From assembly GCA_004764695.1 (NCBI GenBank), contig SMSO01000025.1, forward strand, positions 5,448,362-5,512,361: DNA of 64,000 nucleotides. Reading direction: 5' to 3'. The position numbers and the translations under genes were made by a program. Source of the stretch: Schizochytrium sp. TIO01. Its lineage: Eukaryota > Sar > Bigyra > Thraustochytrida > Thraustochytriidae. The notes below the pieces were generated by a model, which was not told where the DNA came from, searched no databases, and saw only the letters and a list, made by a program, of their open reading frames with translations. Within the stretch, counting starts at the first letter, position 1. The number at the start of each line of letters is the position of its first letter. This document shows positions 1 to 10,633 of this stretch, piece after piece.

Positions 1-68
1 CCATTGTTGTTGCCTTGTGCTATTCAAAATATCTTTGAGGACTAAACTATGATGCGTCCTGCTTCCAC

Positions 69-620
69 CTAGGCTTCTTTAGGGCGGTGACGAAAGTAGT
101 GCGGCAATGGTCTGAAAAGAGCTGCATCTTCGCCAAGCTCGCTAGGGTCCTTGATCCAGCGCCACTCGTAACACTTTTCTGGCTCACATACTCGAACTAC
201 ATCTTCCTGTCCAGCACGCAAGCGACATTGAACGAAAACACTAATGCTTCCAAACTCAGGGTTATTGCAGGGAAGCATGTTGATTACTTTGGTGGCACTC
301 TTTTCCAGGTTTTCAGGGAAAACGTTGGTTTCTTCACCAAGTTCGCGCAAAGCTCCTGTCTCAAATTCCTCGCCACGTTCTAGCCAGCCTCCAGGAAGTG
401 CCCATTGACCACTGCCATGAGAGCCTTTACGAAGACCTACGAGGACCCGTTGTCCATCTGCACTTTGCAGAACAACACCGATGCCAACACCAACTTTGAC
501 AGGTTTCAAAGAAGCCTTTTTCTTCGAGAAGACCCTTTGAGCGAAAGCATAGCCCAGTGCAGCTGCTGCACCTGCTATAATGGCGTATGAAGCAACGCTC
601 CCTTGAGTCAGAGAAATCAT
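69..620 (-). CDS. NUDT15/MutT-like Nudix hydrolase with N-terminal membrane segment
   Basis: This 183-aa ORF carries a Nudix box at residues 78-100 (G-x5-E-x7-RE-L-x-EE). The catalytic REL-x-EE core is intact and the usual penultimate Gly is Asn. The stretch around residues 44-100 (GVGIGVVL, GLRKGSHGSGQWALPGG) and the later PEKCYEWRW resemble the NUDT15 / plant NUDX1 branch, which hydrolyses (oxidised) nucleoside triphosphates to monophosphates. Residues 11-28 are hydrophobic and followed by RVFSKKK, so a signal anchor or organelle-targeting segment is likely; typical NUDT15 proteins lack it. The ORF starts at the first Met, and no other Met lies upstream of the hydrophobic segment. It diverges from the RING gene starting at 1866. 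Family assignment is firm; the exact substrate is inference. Confidence 0.85.
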   Translation of the reverse strand: MISLTQGSVASYAIIAGAAAALGYAFAQRVFSKKKASLKPVKVGVGIGVVLQSADGQRVLVGLRKGSHGSGQWALPGGWLERGEEFETGALRELGEETNVFPENLEKSATKVINMLPCNNPEFGSISVFVQCRLRAGQEDVVRVCEPEKCYEWRWIKDPSELGEDAALFRPLPHYFRHRPKEA

Positions 621-1865
621 ATTATGTCTGCTTCAACCACTAGCCCAAAGGATGGCAAGACAGAATCTTGAAACCCACGGAATTGGCAAGCACACGCAGG
701 ATTAGCCAAGATGCGGGGTTTGATGATACAACGACAATGTTGCTTTGTTTTGATTGATCGAGTTCTAGACCTGTGTGAGAGGGGTTAGTCAAACCGCAGT
801 GCTATGATCATCGACCAGCCTCAGCTCTGCTTTTTCAGGCTTAGGCAAGACGACGAGCAGCCTTTGTGGGGGGGAATGCCTCTCTTGACCTACAAAGCCA
901 CAACCACTTACCCTCCTGAGACAGTGATGCAGAGCAAGCTTCAAGCTTGCTCTCTTCTGAGTTTCGAGTTTGCGAGTTTGTCCTTAAGTAAAAACGTACT
1001 TCGATGATAGAGATAATACCAAGAAGAAAAGGTCCCTGCTAGTAGTACACCATTCAGAAACGAGTTTCCACGTCTGCTGACAATAGCAATTCTTGAGCTT
1101 CGGTAAGTTGTACAAACTAGTCCTTGAAAACTTTAAAGCGAGGTGTTCTTGGATTGTTCGTTTGAGCACTCGCAGAATCGCCATTCGCTGCACGTACTTA
1201 CATTTCAAGATGGATCAAGCCCAAAAAACTCATCAAAGAAAAAAGATAATCTTACAATTTCTAGTAAGTAGTAAATAGAGCCTTCTTCTCATTGTTGCAG
1301 CTATTGAACAAAGGAATCGAAGTCATGAACTATTTTCTCTCCAAACAACACAATAAGTCATTATTTTGACCAGGATGGCAATGATGTGCGGAGATCAGAT
1401 TTCGTTTGAGAGGGCCATAAGTTAACCCGATTCACAGTGCAATTATGAACACTTAAAGCAAGCTTCGTAAAGAGAGCACTGAGCTCGCCATGACCAAGCA
1501 TCGGAATCTCAGATAAAACAAACTCCGTGAAAGTATTTTGATTAGTCAGACACACCACTTTTCTCGTACACACTCTACATCCCACTTATAGACATCACTC
1601 TCCTTTACAAGGTACTATGTAATACAATCAAAACTAAATTATATTTTTAAACCTAAACCAGCCAAACGGAACCTTGAGGTCATGCATCGTAGACTGCATG
1701 AACCCAGCCGAGGTTCATGTTGCATTAGTGATTACATCTACAAAACATTTCCAGAATCGCTTCTCCTTGTCGCCGTCACCATAATAGAGCAATAATCGAA
1801 TTTATGATTTATAAATAGTTTCTCATCATCATTAAAAAGTGGAATGAAATATAATACAGATTCCA
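621..1865. other. Intergenic, divergent promoter region
   Basis: This AT-rich spacer between two divergently transcribed genes contains only short ORFs without recognisable domains. I see no RNA gene or repeat in it apart from a TATA-like box near the right end. Confidence 0.6.
1810..1817 (+). promoter_or_regulatory. Candidate TATA box (TATAAATA)
   Basis: TATAAATA lies 49 bp upstream of the first ATG (1866) of the RING-finger gene, in an AT-rich context. The position would fit a short 5' UTR. This is a motif match only. Confidence 0.3.
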
Positions 1866-4800
1866 TTGACAAATTGTCAAGCACAAAAAGCAGCGCCGCA
1901 GACCGCTCTGGAGCGAGGAAGTTGGCGGCGCTTATCGAGGCTCATGCGTCCCGCAGGCCGCTGGGCCACGGGTGGGCGTGGCGGCCGCGGTGGTTCTCGC
2001 GGAGGCGGTCGCGGCTCCCGGGGTCGGCCAGCAGCGGCCACGCCGGCCTCCTTGGCTGCTCTGCAGCAGCAGCAGCTAGAGGCAGACGCGAGGCAGCGTA
2101 ACGCTGGACCGCTGAGACTGGCACTGCTCATTTGGGCTTTGGTAATTATCTTGCAGGGAGAACCCTCGCCGGGAAAACCAAGGGGCTCCGGCAGACACAA
2201 GCTGCGAGGCAACAACCTCGCGCTCGCCAGGAACTCCTCTGACGATGCCAATATTCACGCTGAAAATGAAATGGGGAACAAAGGGTTGGCTGAGGGTTCA
2301 TATGCAGAAGGCAAATATTCAACGAGAAAGTCCTCGTCCAGAGCGGCCAGAAGAGGACGCGAAGGCGCCGAGAATAATGAGAGTGAAGATGAGGATGACC
2401 TCGGACCATTTGCAGCTTTCGAACAAATTCTTAATGACAGGAGAAATGCTCTCGGAGATGTTATTGCGACTTTTGGAAAAGCCGAAGAGGCTCTGAAGTT
2501 CCCAAAAAATCTGTCTGGCACGCTCACAGGAGAGTACTATTTGGAGGCAGAAGCAATGGGTTTTGACTTTGGGTTTACAAGTGATGATGACGACGCATTT
2601 AGGGGGCAAGGCGAAGAAGCAAGCCTTTATGAAAAAACAAAGAGGCAAGATGATGGTACAGAGGATAATAATGATCATTTATTGTGGCTTCGGGATCAGC
2701 AACGGATAATTTCGAACTCTAAACAGTTCCTGCACGTACACTCGGCAACGGAGGTTTTGGACAACTTTACACAACCGGAGAAAGGGATCCAATTTAGGTC
2801 GAACAAGGGTGAGTTTGTCCTGCGTTTGGAGTTTGTCAAGACAAAGATTGAGGGTTTGCAATACGTATCAGGCACGGTGAGCATCGTGGTTGGCGCCACA
2901 CACTCTATTCGGGATGTGTATACTTATGTCGCTGGATACTATATTGAGAACACCGGCGAGCTGACGCTGCTTGTCAATTCGCCAGCCTATCCAAATTCAC
3001 ACGTTGGCGTTGACTTTCGCTCGCACAAGTCTGACGCGAAGCTCCTCCTTGATTCCACTAAAGCTCAGGAAGACGAAGCATATCATGAAATGCCCAGCAA
3101 ACCTGGGAGTAGCTCTTCTGAGGAATCGGGAAGGTTATACGCTGATGCAGAGAATACAGAGACTGAGAATACCCATACCGATCATATGCGGGAAGTTATT
3201 CTTGCATCATTAGATTCGACTGATAACAAGAAGCCTTCGGATCACAATAAAAAAGTGGAAGTAGGAGGTGTACATAACGAGTTGGAGATGAACTCATCAT
3301 CAAAGTCGACAGAGTCTTTGAGCGAAACAAAGTCATCCTCATCTGCTGTGCAAAATAAACAACAAGGTGCTAGCGAGACTGTGGTGTCTCAAGGTTCGTC
3401 AATATCATCTACAACCAGTCCTGCAAAGACCCGCGAGAATGATGAAAGTCTCGAGGCGGCACCTGTTTTGTTCGATGACAAGCAAGGAGCACAGGAAGTT
3501 CTAGATGACATTGGAACCCAAACTAAGGAATCCCCGTCAAGCCTGGTGTCATTACCTCATGCTGGAAGTAAAGACGAAGATTCAGGCGAAGAGGATGCTG
3601 GACTGAGCCAGAACCAGATTAAGGAGCAAGTACGTCAAGAAGAAGGGTCTTCAAATTCGCCGACCAGTAAGGAACAACTCGCTTTAACGCCAACAGTGAA
3701 ACATGATGCCTTTTTGGAGATGATAAATATGCTTGACACGACCGAGGAAGCTAAGGCGCTCTTGGATGGCCCTCGCTGGTCTCGATTGTGGGACACTGAG
3801 CTTGGCGTCGACAAAGGCCGTATCCAACGAAAGTCGAGGGCAAACACACTTTATGGTGCAGAACCTCCTTGTTTCCTCCGCATGGAACTCTTTGTCCACC
3901 CTGTCGGAAGTTCTACGAAGGATAAGGACCAAGTTGGAAACACATTGGTTCTGGGTTCAGGGACTGAGTTGAGGGTTACCACAGTAGAAGGTACTGTGCA
4001 GAGTCCGAATTGCCCAAACCCCGACTTCAAGGTGAAAATGCAAACCTATGGCGAGGACATTGGACGGCTATTAACCAAAGCGACCGACTTCTTTTCTGTG
4101 GATCTCCCGTTCACGATTCTCGGTGCCGTCTCTCTTGTGACACAATATGTTCATACACGTTCACTTCCGCGTGCCGCGCAAGTCTCGCTTTTGACTATTG
4201 GCGGTCTTGGTTTACTTGACGGCTGTCTTGCGCTAGCATACTTGAGCAGTGGGCTCTTGGTTGAGAAGCTCGGATCCTCAGCAGTGCTTGTGGCCCTGGC
4301 TAAATCGTTGCTTGTCACATTTCTCGAGATGCGCTACTTGATGACGATTTGGAGAGGCCGCCATCCTCAAACAGCATGGGATACCTGGGCTGAAATGGAG
4401 CGCTTGCAGCGACGTCTATCAAAGCGCTTCCAAGCCGCGTTCGTTGCTACGATTGTGATTCTTTTTATTTTTCTCGAGTTCCATCGCATCCTCTGGTTCA
4501 TTGCGTTATCCTTTTGGGTGCCGCAAATTTATTGTAACATCAAGTTCAACTCGGCGACGCAGGTGCACCCGTTCTTTATTGTCGCAACTTCTTTGACCCA
4601 ACTTCTCGTTCCGATGTACATATACGCATGCCCGAAGAACTTTCTTACATTACTGGTAAGGAGTCCTACGATTGGTAACAGCCCTGTCTATGCCAGCTTT
4701 CTTGCGCTGTGGGTGATTTTACAAGTCATGGTGCTTTTTATCCAGCGTTGCATCTCCCCGCACGCATTTATTCCTGCGCGTTTCCTCCCCCCCAAATATG

Positions 4801-4991
4801 ATTACAACCGCAAGATTCCTGAGCGTTTGCGCGATACTCAGTGTGCAATTTGCTTGCTTGCTGTGACTGGAGTTGATGAAGAGCACATGATCACTCCTTG
4901 TAATCACTTATTTCATCGCGATTGTCTTCGCGTTTGGATCAATGAGAAGTTAGAATGCCCGACTTGTCGCGCCGCTCTTCCTCCAGTGTAA
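1866..4991 (+). CDS. Tul1/FLY-like multi-pass membrane RING-H2 E3 ubiquitin ligase
   Basis: This 1041-aa single-exon ORF has a Gly/Arg-rich N-terminus (about residues 27-60). A hydrophobic segment near 84-95 (LALLIWALVIIL) could be a signal anchor. A long acidic/Ser-rich luminal-type region runs to about residue 630. A conserved block (FLRMELFVHPVG) is followed by several hydrophobic helices between about 725 and 960. The C-terminus is a RING-H2 finger at 993-1035: CxxC, PCNHLFH, C, CPTC. This order, with the RING at the extreme C-terminus after the transmembrane bundle, matches yeast Tul1 (Golgi/endosome DSC ligase) and plant FLY1/FLY2. It probably ubiquitinates membrane proteins in the Golgi or endosomes. 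The start could instead be Met27. The RING and topology are clear; orthology to Tul1 is inference. Confidence 0.82.
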   Translation: MTNCQAQKAAPQTALERGSWRRLSRLMRPAGRWATGGRGGRGGSRGGGRGSRGRPAAATPASLAALQQQQLEADARQRNAGPLRLALLIWALVIILQGEPSPGKPRGSGRHKLRGNNLALARNSSDDANIHAENEMGNKGLAEGSYAEGKYSTRKSSSRAARRGREGAENNESEDEDDLGPFAAFEQILNDRRNALGDVIATFGKAEEALKFPKNLSGTLTGEYYLEAEAMGFDFGFTSDDDDAFRGQGEEASLYEKTKRQDDGTEDNNDHLLWLRDQQRIISNSKQFLHVHSATEVLDNFTQPEKGIQFRSNKGEFVLRLEFVKTKIEGLQYVSGTVSIVVGATHSIRDVYTYVAGYYIENTGELTLLVNSPAYPNSHVGVDFRSHKSDAKLLLDSTKAQEDEAYHEMPSKPGSSSSEESGRLYADAENTETENTHTDHMREVILASLDSTDNKKPSDHNKKVEVGGVHNELEMNSSSKSTESLSETKSSSSAVQNKQQGASETVVSQGSSISSTTSPAKTRENDESLEAAPVLFDDKQGAQEVLDDIGTQTKESPSSLVSLPHAGSKDEDSGEEDAGLSQNQIKEQVRQEEGSSNSPTSKEQLALTPTVKHDAFLEMINMLDTTEEAKALLDGPRWSRLWDTELGVDKGRIQRKSRANTLYGAEPPCFLRMELFVHPVGSSTKDKDQVGNTLVLGSGTELRVTTVEGTVQSPNCPNPDFKVKMQTYGEDIGRLLTKATDFFSVDLPFTILGAVSLVTQYVHTRSLPRAAQVSLLTIGGLGLLDGCLALAYLSSGLLVEKLGSSAVLVALAKSLLVTFLEMRYLMTIWRGRHPQTAWDTWAEMERLQRRLSKRFQAAFVATIVILFIFLEFHRILWFIALSFWVPQIYCNIKFNSATQVHPFFIVATSLTQLLVPMYIYACPKNFLTLLVRSPTIGNSPVYASFLALWVILQVMVLFIQRCISPHAFIPARFLPPKYDYNRKIPERLRDTQCAICLLAVTGVDEEHMITPCNHLFHRDCLRVWINEKLECPTCRAALPPV

Positions 4992-7462
4992 TTCACGAAT
5001 TGCTAGAGTTGAACACATAACTCAATTCTATGCCTCTAGACTAACTTGAAAATTTTACTCGACTAAAATATCAAATGCATTCATGCTTTTCTCTACTTCA
5101 GATCATATACATTCACTGTCATTCAAAGTTGGCATGTTTTAGATTCCCTCTAGTTCTCTAAGCTTTTGCCTGACTCGTTAATACGTTAATATTATTCAAA
5201 ACAACGCATTACCTATCTTCCTTTTTTTCTTTTTAGAAACACACGTAAGTGGACTTCTTATAATTGATTTTCGAGAAATGCGCTTGTGCAGCAAAACCTC
5301 GAACTCAAATAGTTGGCATGATATGTTTTTTTCGTTGCGTTGCTTTCTTTTATAAAAAGGACTACTTTTGAATTAAGAATTAAGAATTAAAATTGAAGGC
5401 TTCATAAAATACCAGAATAAAGTGAAACGCAAATAGACTACCTAGAATTTCATCAAGCAAAAGAATTGCAACACGTTAACCACTCACTGCCCCTGCGTTT
5501 GATTCGCTTCTCGGCCTTCGAAGCTTTGTGTATTCCCCACAGGCAGTTGCAAGAGATCTCCAAAGCAGCGAGTCTCGAGAAAGAGCCCGAGTTGATCTTC
5601 ACAGTAGTGTTACATCGTTTGGCAAACGACGTCTCTATGCCTTCATCGCCCAGGCTCCGCTCTCCTTTCAAACAAACTACCAAACCACGGCCGACTGGAC
5701 TCCGTCCTCCAGAGCGGCTTTTCCTCAGTGTACCAGGGACGCGCATGTGCTCAGTGTCGCAGTACGCATACACGGATGTGCAACTTTCACAGCGCCTTTG
5801 TGGAAGCGAAGCGCGTGAATGCCCTACAAACAAACAACTGTGGTGGTAATCTCGCTGGTCCCTCCAATCTATTAAGTATAGGACTAACTAGCTGACGCCT
5901 GCCTACGTACGTATGTCACGATTCCGTCGACAGGCGCGTTTTCCACGCAAGAGTTGACGGCAGCAATCACGATGATAATGCTCCTTTCCGTAAGCATCAA
6001 GTGCGGACGCCGACATTTTACGTCGCGGAAACCAAGCCTTCCTGCAGCTGTCTATCTACGGTCGGCTTTCGGTGGACTCTCTCTCCCTCTCTCACTTTCG
6101 CAGTACGCAGGACCGCCGCAAGTGTCGTCTTGGAATCATGGCATGGCATCGGCAGCCCTGCCTTCTGTTCTTTCGTTCCATTGTGGGCCCTGCTCCACCC
6201 GAACCGTTCTTTTCTCTTCTTTCTCTCTTTCTTTCTTTCTTTGTAAAAATTAAATGAGAAGATCTGTGAACTTCGAGTTCAAGTTTGAACTTTCACGAAC
6301 GAAGAGAGATTCCGCGTTTCTCTCCGCTCGCTTCGGCCATCTCGTCCACGAGTTCGAGAGACGGCGCCGGTCAGGACGCAGGCGAAGACTCGCTTCGAGC
6401 CGGCTCGTCTCGACCCGACCCGACTCTGCGCAGCCCGCCCGTGGTCCGCCTCGCTCAGGCTCAAAGCTTGCTTCTTGCTTTTCAGACTCGCAAGCAGACG
6501 CGATGAACTCCATCTCAGCCGCCGACGGCCCAAAACCTGCTCTAGGCAGCTCTAGGCAGGCATCCGGCCAGCCAGCCAGCCAGCCAGCCTGCCTGGGCAG
6601 GCACTGGCCACAGGTCTCGCAGCTGCGCAGGGCCCCAAGGTCCTCGAGGATGGATCCCAAGAATTCCTAAACTTCAAGTTGGTCGTGAAAGTCAACGATG
6701 GTCTCAATCAATCGATCAATCAATCAATCAAGAGCGCCCTGGCGCATTGCTAGCGCCCTCCTAACCTAAACCGTAGCCCGGGCTGAGCGAGGCGGTCTTC
6801 CTCGAGACGATGCTACGAATTCTGTCTGTCTTTGGAGCTCTCGACGGAGCGAACGAAGGAAAGAAAGCGCCGATTCAGAGCGAGGCAAGTGCAAAAGACG
6901 GGCCCTGCATCACGAGGAGACCGAAGACCGTCTCCACGGGCCTCGACTCGGGCCTTGCCGGAGCCTCGCCCTCCCTGGTGCCCGAGGGCTCACTCACGCA
7001 GGGATTGCAGTTGACGATGCCTGCAGTGGGCGAAGAACTGAAGAAGAGACCTCTTTCAACGTGCTGAGCAGAGGCCGGCTGTCCCCGGCGCAGAGCCTTG
7101 AAAGCTCGCTTGGTGAAAACCCATAAAGGTCGTGAACGCGGCTCCGTATGCTTCTAACAAACGCTACGGTGGCTCATGAGAAATATTTTACGATCGATCG
7201 ATCAGTCAACCAATCGATGAAAAGACATCTTCGAAGAACAAGTGCAAAGGATTACTACGGAGGGACTATGTTATGATGTGCGTAGGAGGCACTAGGAACC
7301 AAACAAGAACAAAACTTTTGCGTAGGTTGCAGTACTTTGGGAAAGTGAGCTGATGGAAGGAAGAGGTTGAGGAAGCAGCAGAACCTTAAGAGGCTCAAAG
7401 AGGAACTGCAGAACGGAGACTTCGTGGCCTGCACAAACTTGCTGTGAACGTCCTTTGTTGAG

Positions 7463-7463
<1 letters not shown>

Positions 7464-7496
<33 letters not shown>
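7464..7496. repeat. (CTG)11 trinucleotide microsatellite
   Basis: Eleven uninterrupted CTG units lie in a region with no supported gene. On the minus strand one frame reads as an Ala run, but its flanks look non-coding. Confidence 0.9.
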
Positions 7497-7499
<3 letters not shown>

Positions 7500-7683
7500 G
7501 AACCTGCTTCCAACTCAAGTGAAAGGAGGCTGGCAAAGAGAGAACGAAGGCTTGCAGGTACGGGCTAGCTCTTGATAGCTGGGCTCGTGTTCAAGGCTTT
7601 CAAGACTGTCGACGGACTCGAAGGCAAACGCAGGTTGCAAGTTGCTTCTGATACATTCGATCTCCCAGGCGTGGGTTCCCAGG

Positions 7684-7928
7684 TACACCTACCTACCTAC
7701 CTATCTACCTGCCTAGGTACCTGCCCAGGCTGCCGTACTGTAGCTTTGTTCTTGCGCATCGACTGCGGAGAAGGAGTTTGGAGATCTGACTCCACGGCTT
7801 GCTCGTTCGTTTGTTTGGACAGATTGCCAATCGAAAGTTGTTGCATTCTGTCTGCACTCATTCGTAGGAAGCGGGCGGGTACCTAGCTAGCTAGAGAGCT
7901 AGCTACCTAACTAGCTAGCTAGCTAGCG
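7684..7928. repeat. TACC- and CTAG-rich low-complexity blocks
   Basis: ACCT/TACC tetranucleotides at about 7684-7730, and a self-complementary CTAG/AGCT block at about 7879-7928, flank roughly 150 bp of unremarkable sequence. Similar CTAG/GGTACC-rich patches recur near 32970-33030, 35712-35790, 36985-37016 and 49715-49790. Confidence 0.6.
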
Positions 7929-8051
7929 ACCTTCCTAGTGAGCAGAGATTCACAAGCTGGAAGGCCAAGAACCATAAGCGGTCCCAGAAGCTGGTGTCGC
8001 GGTGATTGAGAGAGCAAACCCCTAATCGCCAGGTTTGGAGCGGAATAGCTA

Positions 8052-9023
8052 TTGAAAAACTGGGGCGAGCACGCAAGGTCTCGCTTCTTCTGCGGGCAGG
8101 AGAGGCCAGCCCTCGTAGAACACAGCATCATGAGCCTCGAGATTTGTGTCAAGGGCCTGGTACGGGTACAGTGCAGGTCTGAACATGAGGTGGCACTCAA
8201 TTTTCATTGGGCGGAGCTGCGAAAAGCAATGGTTTGCGAGGATATAAAATCCTGCCTCCAGAGCGAGAAGTTGCCTGCCAAAGCAGCAAGGTTTGTACCT
8301 GAAAGCGCAAATGCAAACTGGGCCTTTGCCTTGGCAAAGGTGGTCGTGCTCCTCGACGCAGACATCGATGCCTTGGAAGCATCAAAGAGGCTCTCTTGTG
8401 AGCTTTATAATAAAGGGTTTGCCGCCTTTGCGAGCAAGTCAGGCTGGTTGCGTATTGTCTGGCGAGATGACTACGCTTTATTACGTACGAATGAGACAGA
8501 AGGCGCCCTTTTGAAAGCAAAGGTCAAGTGTTTGACTGGCTCAAACTTCTTCAGCAAGGTATGGTACCCTTCACAGCCTCGAGTTTCAACATCGTACCAT
8601 GGCACAAGCTGCACAATTATTTGCAAGCCTGGGGTTGTAACATTACCCCCCCAGTCATCATGGAGTGAGCGCAGCGATGCTCTCGAGAGGCTGGTGACTT
8701 CCGAGGAGTGGAACTCGCTCGTAAGTATCTTGGCCAATTTTGTTGAAGAGCTGCATAAGGCACGAAACAAACCTGCTCTCTCAAAAGAAACGCAGGAGCA
8801 TATCCGAAAGCTTTTTAAGCGGGCTCGTGTACATATTCAAACGACGTCAAGCTCCCGATTTGCAGTGCTTTTAATCTTTGGAAAGAAACGTTGCCCACCA
8901 ATTGCTCCACCGGAGTGTATTCCTACCGCTTCCTTAGAGCCTAGCCAATCAGCAATCCAACAAAATGTTGATGAGCAAGGTCTACCTATTGCATTGCCCG
9001 TCGCGAGCTCTGTTGACTCGTAA
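8052..9023 (+). CDS. Hypothetical protein, 323 aa
   Basis: This open frame lies between repeat-rich spacers. It has ordinary, non-repetitive composition, which supports real coding, but I do not recognise the family. The middle (about residues 95-110, KVVVLLDADIDALEASK) and the helical stretch at about 220-270 look like a folded domain. The C-terminal ~45 residues are Pro/Ser-rich and probably disordered. No signal peptide or membrane helix is evident. The first 26 residues may be untranslated: Met27 (codon at 8130), followed by SLEICVKGL, is an equally good start. It could be one exon of a larger gene. Confidence 0.55.
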   Translation: MKNWGEHARSRFFCGQERPALVEHSIMSLEICVKGLVRVQCRSEHEVALNFHWAELRKAMVCEDIKSCLQSEKLPAKAARFVPESANANWAFALAKVVVLLDADIDALEASKRLSCELYNKGFAAFASKSGWLRIVWRDDYALLRTNETEGALLKAKVKCLTGSNFFSKVWYPSQPRVSTSYHGTSCTIICKPGVVTLPPQSSWSERSDALERLVTSEEWNSLVSILANFVEELHKARNKPALSKETQEHIRKLFKRARVHIQTTSSSRFAVLLIFGKKRCPPIAPPECIPTASLEPSQSAIQQNVDEQGLPIALPVASSVDS

Positions 9024-9253
9024 ATCGCTGTCACAGAAATGACGGAACTTACCACGTCAAATTATCATGTTATCTAACAGAATATTATATTTATACTAAA
9101 GATTATTTTAGGCTTCTACTAGCCTCGTTCTGATACGTAGTTGTTCGACTGAAATAATAGGTACGTTGTATGCTGGCTCCTTACAAATATAGATACTATA
9201 GTATTCACGCGCATTCGTTCCTGTCTCTGATAATTTTTATTAAAAGATGATTG

Positions 9254-9357
9254 CATGTATGTATGTATGTATGTATGTATGTATGTATGTATGTATGTAT
9301 GTATGTATGTATGTATGTATGTATGTATGTATGTATGTATGTATGTATGTATGTATG
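9254..9357. repeat. (ATGT)n tetranucleotide microsatellite, ~26 copies
   Basis: About 104 bp of almost perfect ATGT/GTAT repeats sit in the AT-rich spacer between the hypothetical gene and Rab21. The apparent ORFs across it (Met-Tyr-Val-Cys runs on one strand, Tyr-Ile-His-Thr on the other) are artefacts of the repeat. Confidence 0.95.
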
Positions 9358-9871
9358 CATACATACACGGAATGTAAAATGTCCCTTCATATATCGATTT
9401 GCTGAAGCGAGGCAAATATTCAGCCCAGAAATCTTTTCTAAAATGAACAAGGCAGCAAACAAACGTAGGGATTCTTTTGAAGGGTAGTGACACGGTAGGC
9501 ATAGAAAACATCAGATATTTTTTTTGTGTGATAGTAAGCTAAAGTATGTCTTAGGATTTTGTTGCAGTTATTTCTATCGATCTTGTTAGTTGCCATCAAT
9601 TTTAAAACAAACAAATAATACCTGGCTGACTGATCATTCCATCAACTACACCCTCCAAGTGTAGTAATCAATACAAAACAATAAAAAGTTTACAGAAGGG
9701 GGACCAAGGATCTGGTGCGTATCAAGCGAGGATATTGGCGCTTTACGCGAGACAACGCACACAAATAAGCAAAGTCGGAAATTATAAATGAAATCATGGA
9801 GAAGCTCTCGCGTCGGATCCCACCATCACTACTCATGCTTCTTCACAAGCAAATAAAGTCATCATGGTTAC

Positions 9872-10633
9872 TCAGCAGCATCCTGACGATGAGTTTGCAG
9901 AAATGTTGCCCTTTCTAAAATCCATGCTAGAATCCTCATCCACCAGCACGATGCGGTTTGGGGACACGGTCTCTGTGGACCCCAAGCTCTTCGAGGACGT
10001 ATTTGCCGCTCCGTCTGCAATTTCCTGTGAATAGTCGAGAACCCTACGGGCCATATCAATAAAAGCTTCGTCCACACCAATGTTGATTTTAGCAGACATG
10101 AGAAAGTGATTGGCGCCAACGGACGCTGCATAACGCTCGGCTTCAGCAGGGTCTACATTGCGAGAGCGTTCAAGGTCAGCCTTGTTGCCTGCAATTGCAA
10201 TAGCAATTCCCTCACCCACAACTTTACGCAGCTCACGGACCCAGTTCTTAACCTTGACAAAGGAATCGGCATCGGTAATGTCATAGACTAGAAGAGCGGC
10301 ATCGGCATCGCGGTAGTAAATAGGACCAAGAGCGTGGAAGCGCTCTTGACCAGCAGTGTCCCAGATGCAAAGCTGCGCAGGTCGGCCGTCGATTGTGAGG
10401 TTTTTGTCGAGAAAGGAGGCATTAAGAGTCGCAGGTTGCCTACCGTCGAATTCGTTAGTGCAGAATCGGAGAAGAATCGAAGTCTTGCCAACACGACCTT
10501 CGCCGAGAAGAACAAACTTGAGACGGTGGCGGCGGAGACTTGGAGGACGCGGGTTTGTACCGCGAAGAGGATTTTCAAGGCTCATGAGAGAGATCAAGAG
10601 CTGTCCTGGCCTAAAGATGTGATCTGGTCTCAA
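9872..10633 (-). CDS. RAB21: Rab21-like small GTPase
   Basis: All GTPase motifs are present in this 253-aa ORF: P-loop GEGRVGKTS (44-52), WDTAGQERFHALGPIYYRD (91-109), NKAD (150-153) and SAK (180-182). The C-terminus ends in Cys-Cys for geranylgeranylation. The sequence around the switch regions (ASFLDKNL, ERFHALGPIYYRDA) and VKNWVRELRKVVG is characteristic of Rab21 rather than Rab5 or Rab22. Rab21 acts on early endosomes in integrin and cargo traffic and, in animals, functions with the WASH complex; a WASH subunit gene lies about 19 kb away in this window. The first Met gives a 16-residue extension over Met17 (codon at 10583-10585), which is closer to typical Rab21 N-termini. Confidence is high. 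Confidence 0.95.
   Translation of the reverse strand: MRPDHIFRPGQLLISLMSLENPLRGTNPRPPSLRRHRLKFVLLGEGRVGKTSILLRFCTNEFDGRQPATLNASFLDKNLTIDGRPAQLCIWDTAGQERFHALGPIYYRDADAALLVYDITDADSFVKVKNWVRELRKVVGEGIAIAIAGNKADLERSRNVDPAEAERYAASVGANHFLMSAKINIGVDEAFIDMARRVLDYSQEIADGAANTSSKSLGSTETVSPNRIVLVDEDSSMDFRKGNISANSSSGCC

Larger units (their letters stand above)
4992..8051. other. Long intergenic region with GC-rich islands and short tandem repeats
   Basis: About 3 kb without a convincing gene. ORFs on both strands around 5453-5849 and 6250-6670 mirror each other in GC-rich DNA and show no domains. Simple repeats include a TTTC run near 6225-6242, CCAG repeats near 6569-6595, ATCA repeats near 6706-6731, a CTG run and CTAG/TACC-rich blocks (listed separately). 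A spliced gene could be hidden here, but I could not assemble one. Confidence 0.5.

Noticed and set aside
5453-5849. Opposing 126-127 aa ORFs
   Set aside because: No recognisable motif on either strand. Also considered as a structural RNA, but no conserved rRNA or tRNA elements were found.
6254-6670. Pair of opposing 136-138 aa ORFs
   Set aside because: They mirror each other in GC-rich DNA with short tandem repeats, have Arg/Ser/Pro-rich composition and no domains; most likely chance ORFs.
9119-9511. 130-aa ORF with Tyr-Ile-His-Thr repeats
   Set aside because: The reading frame is created by the ATGT microsatellite.
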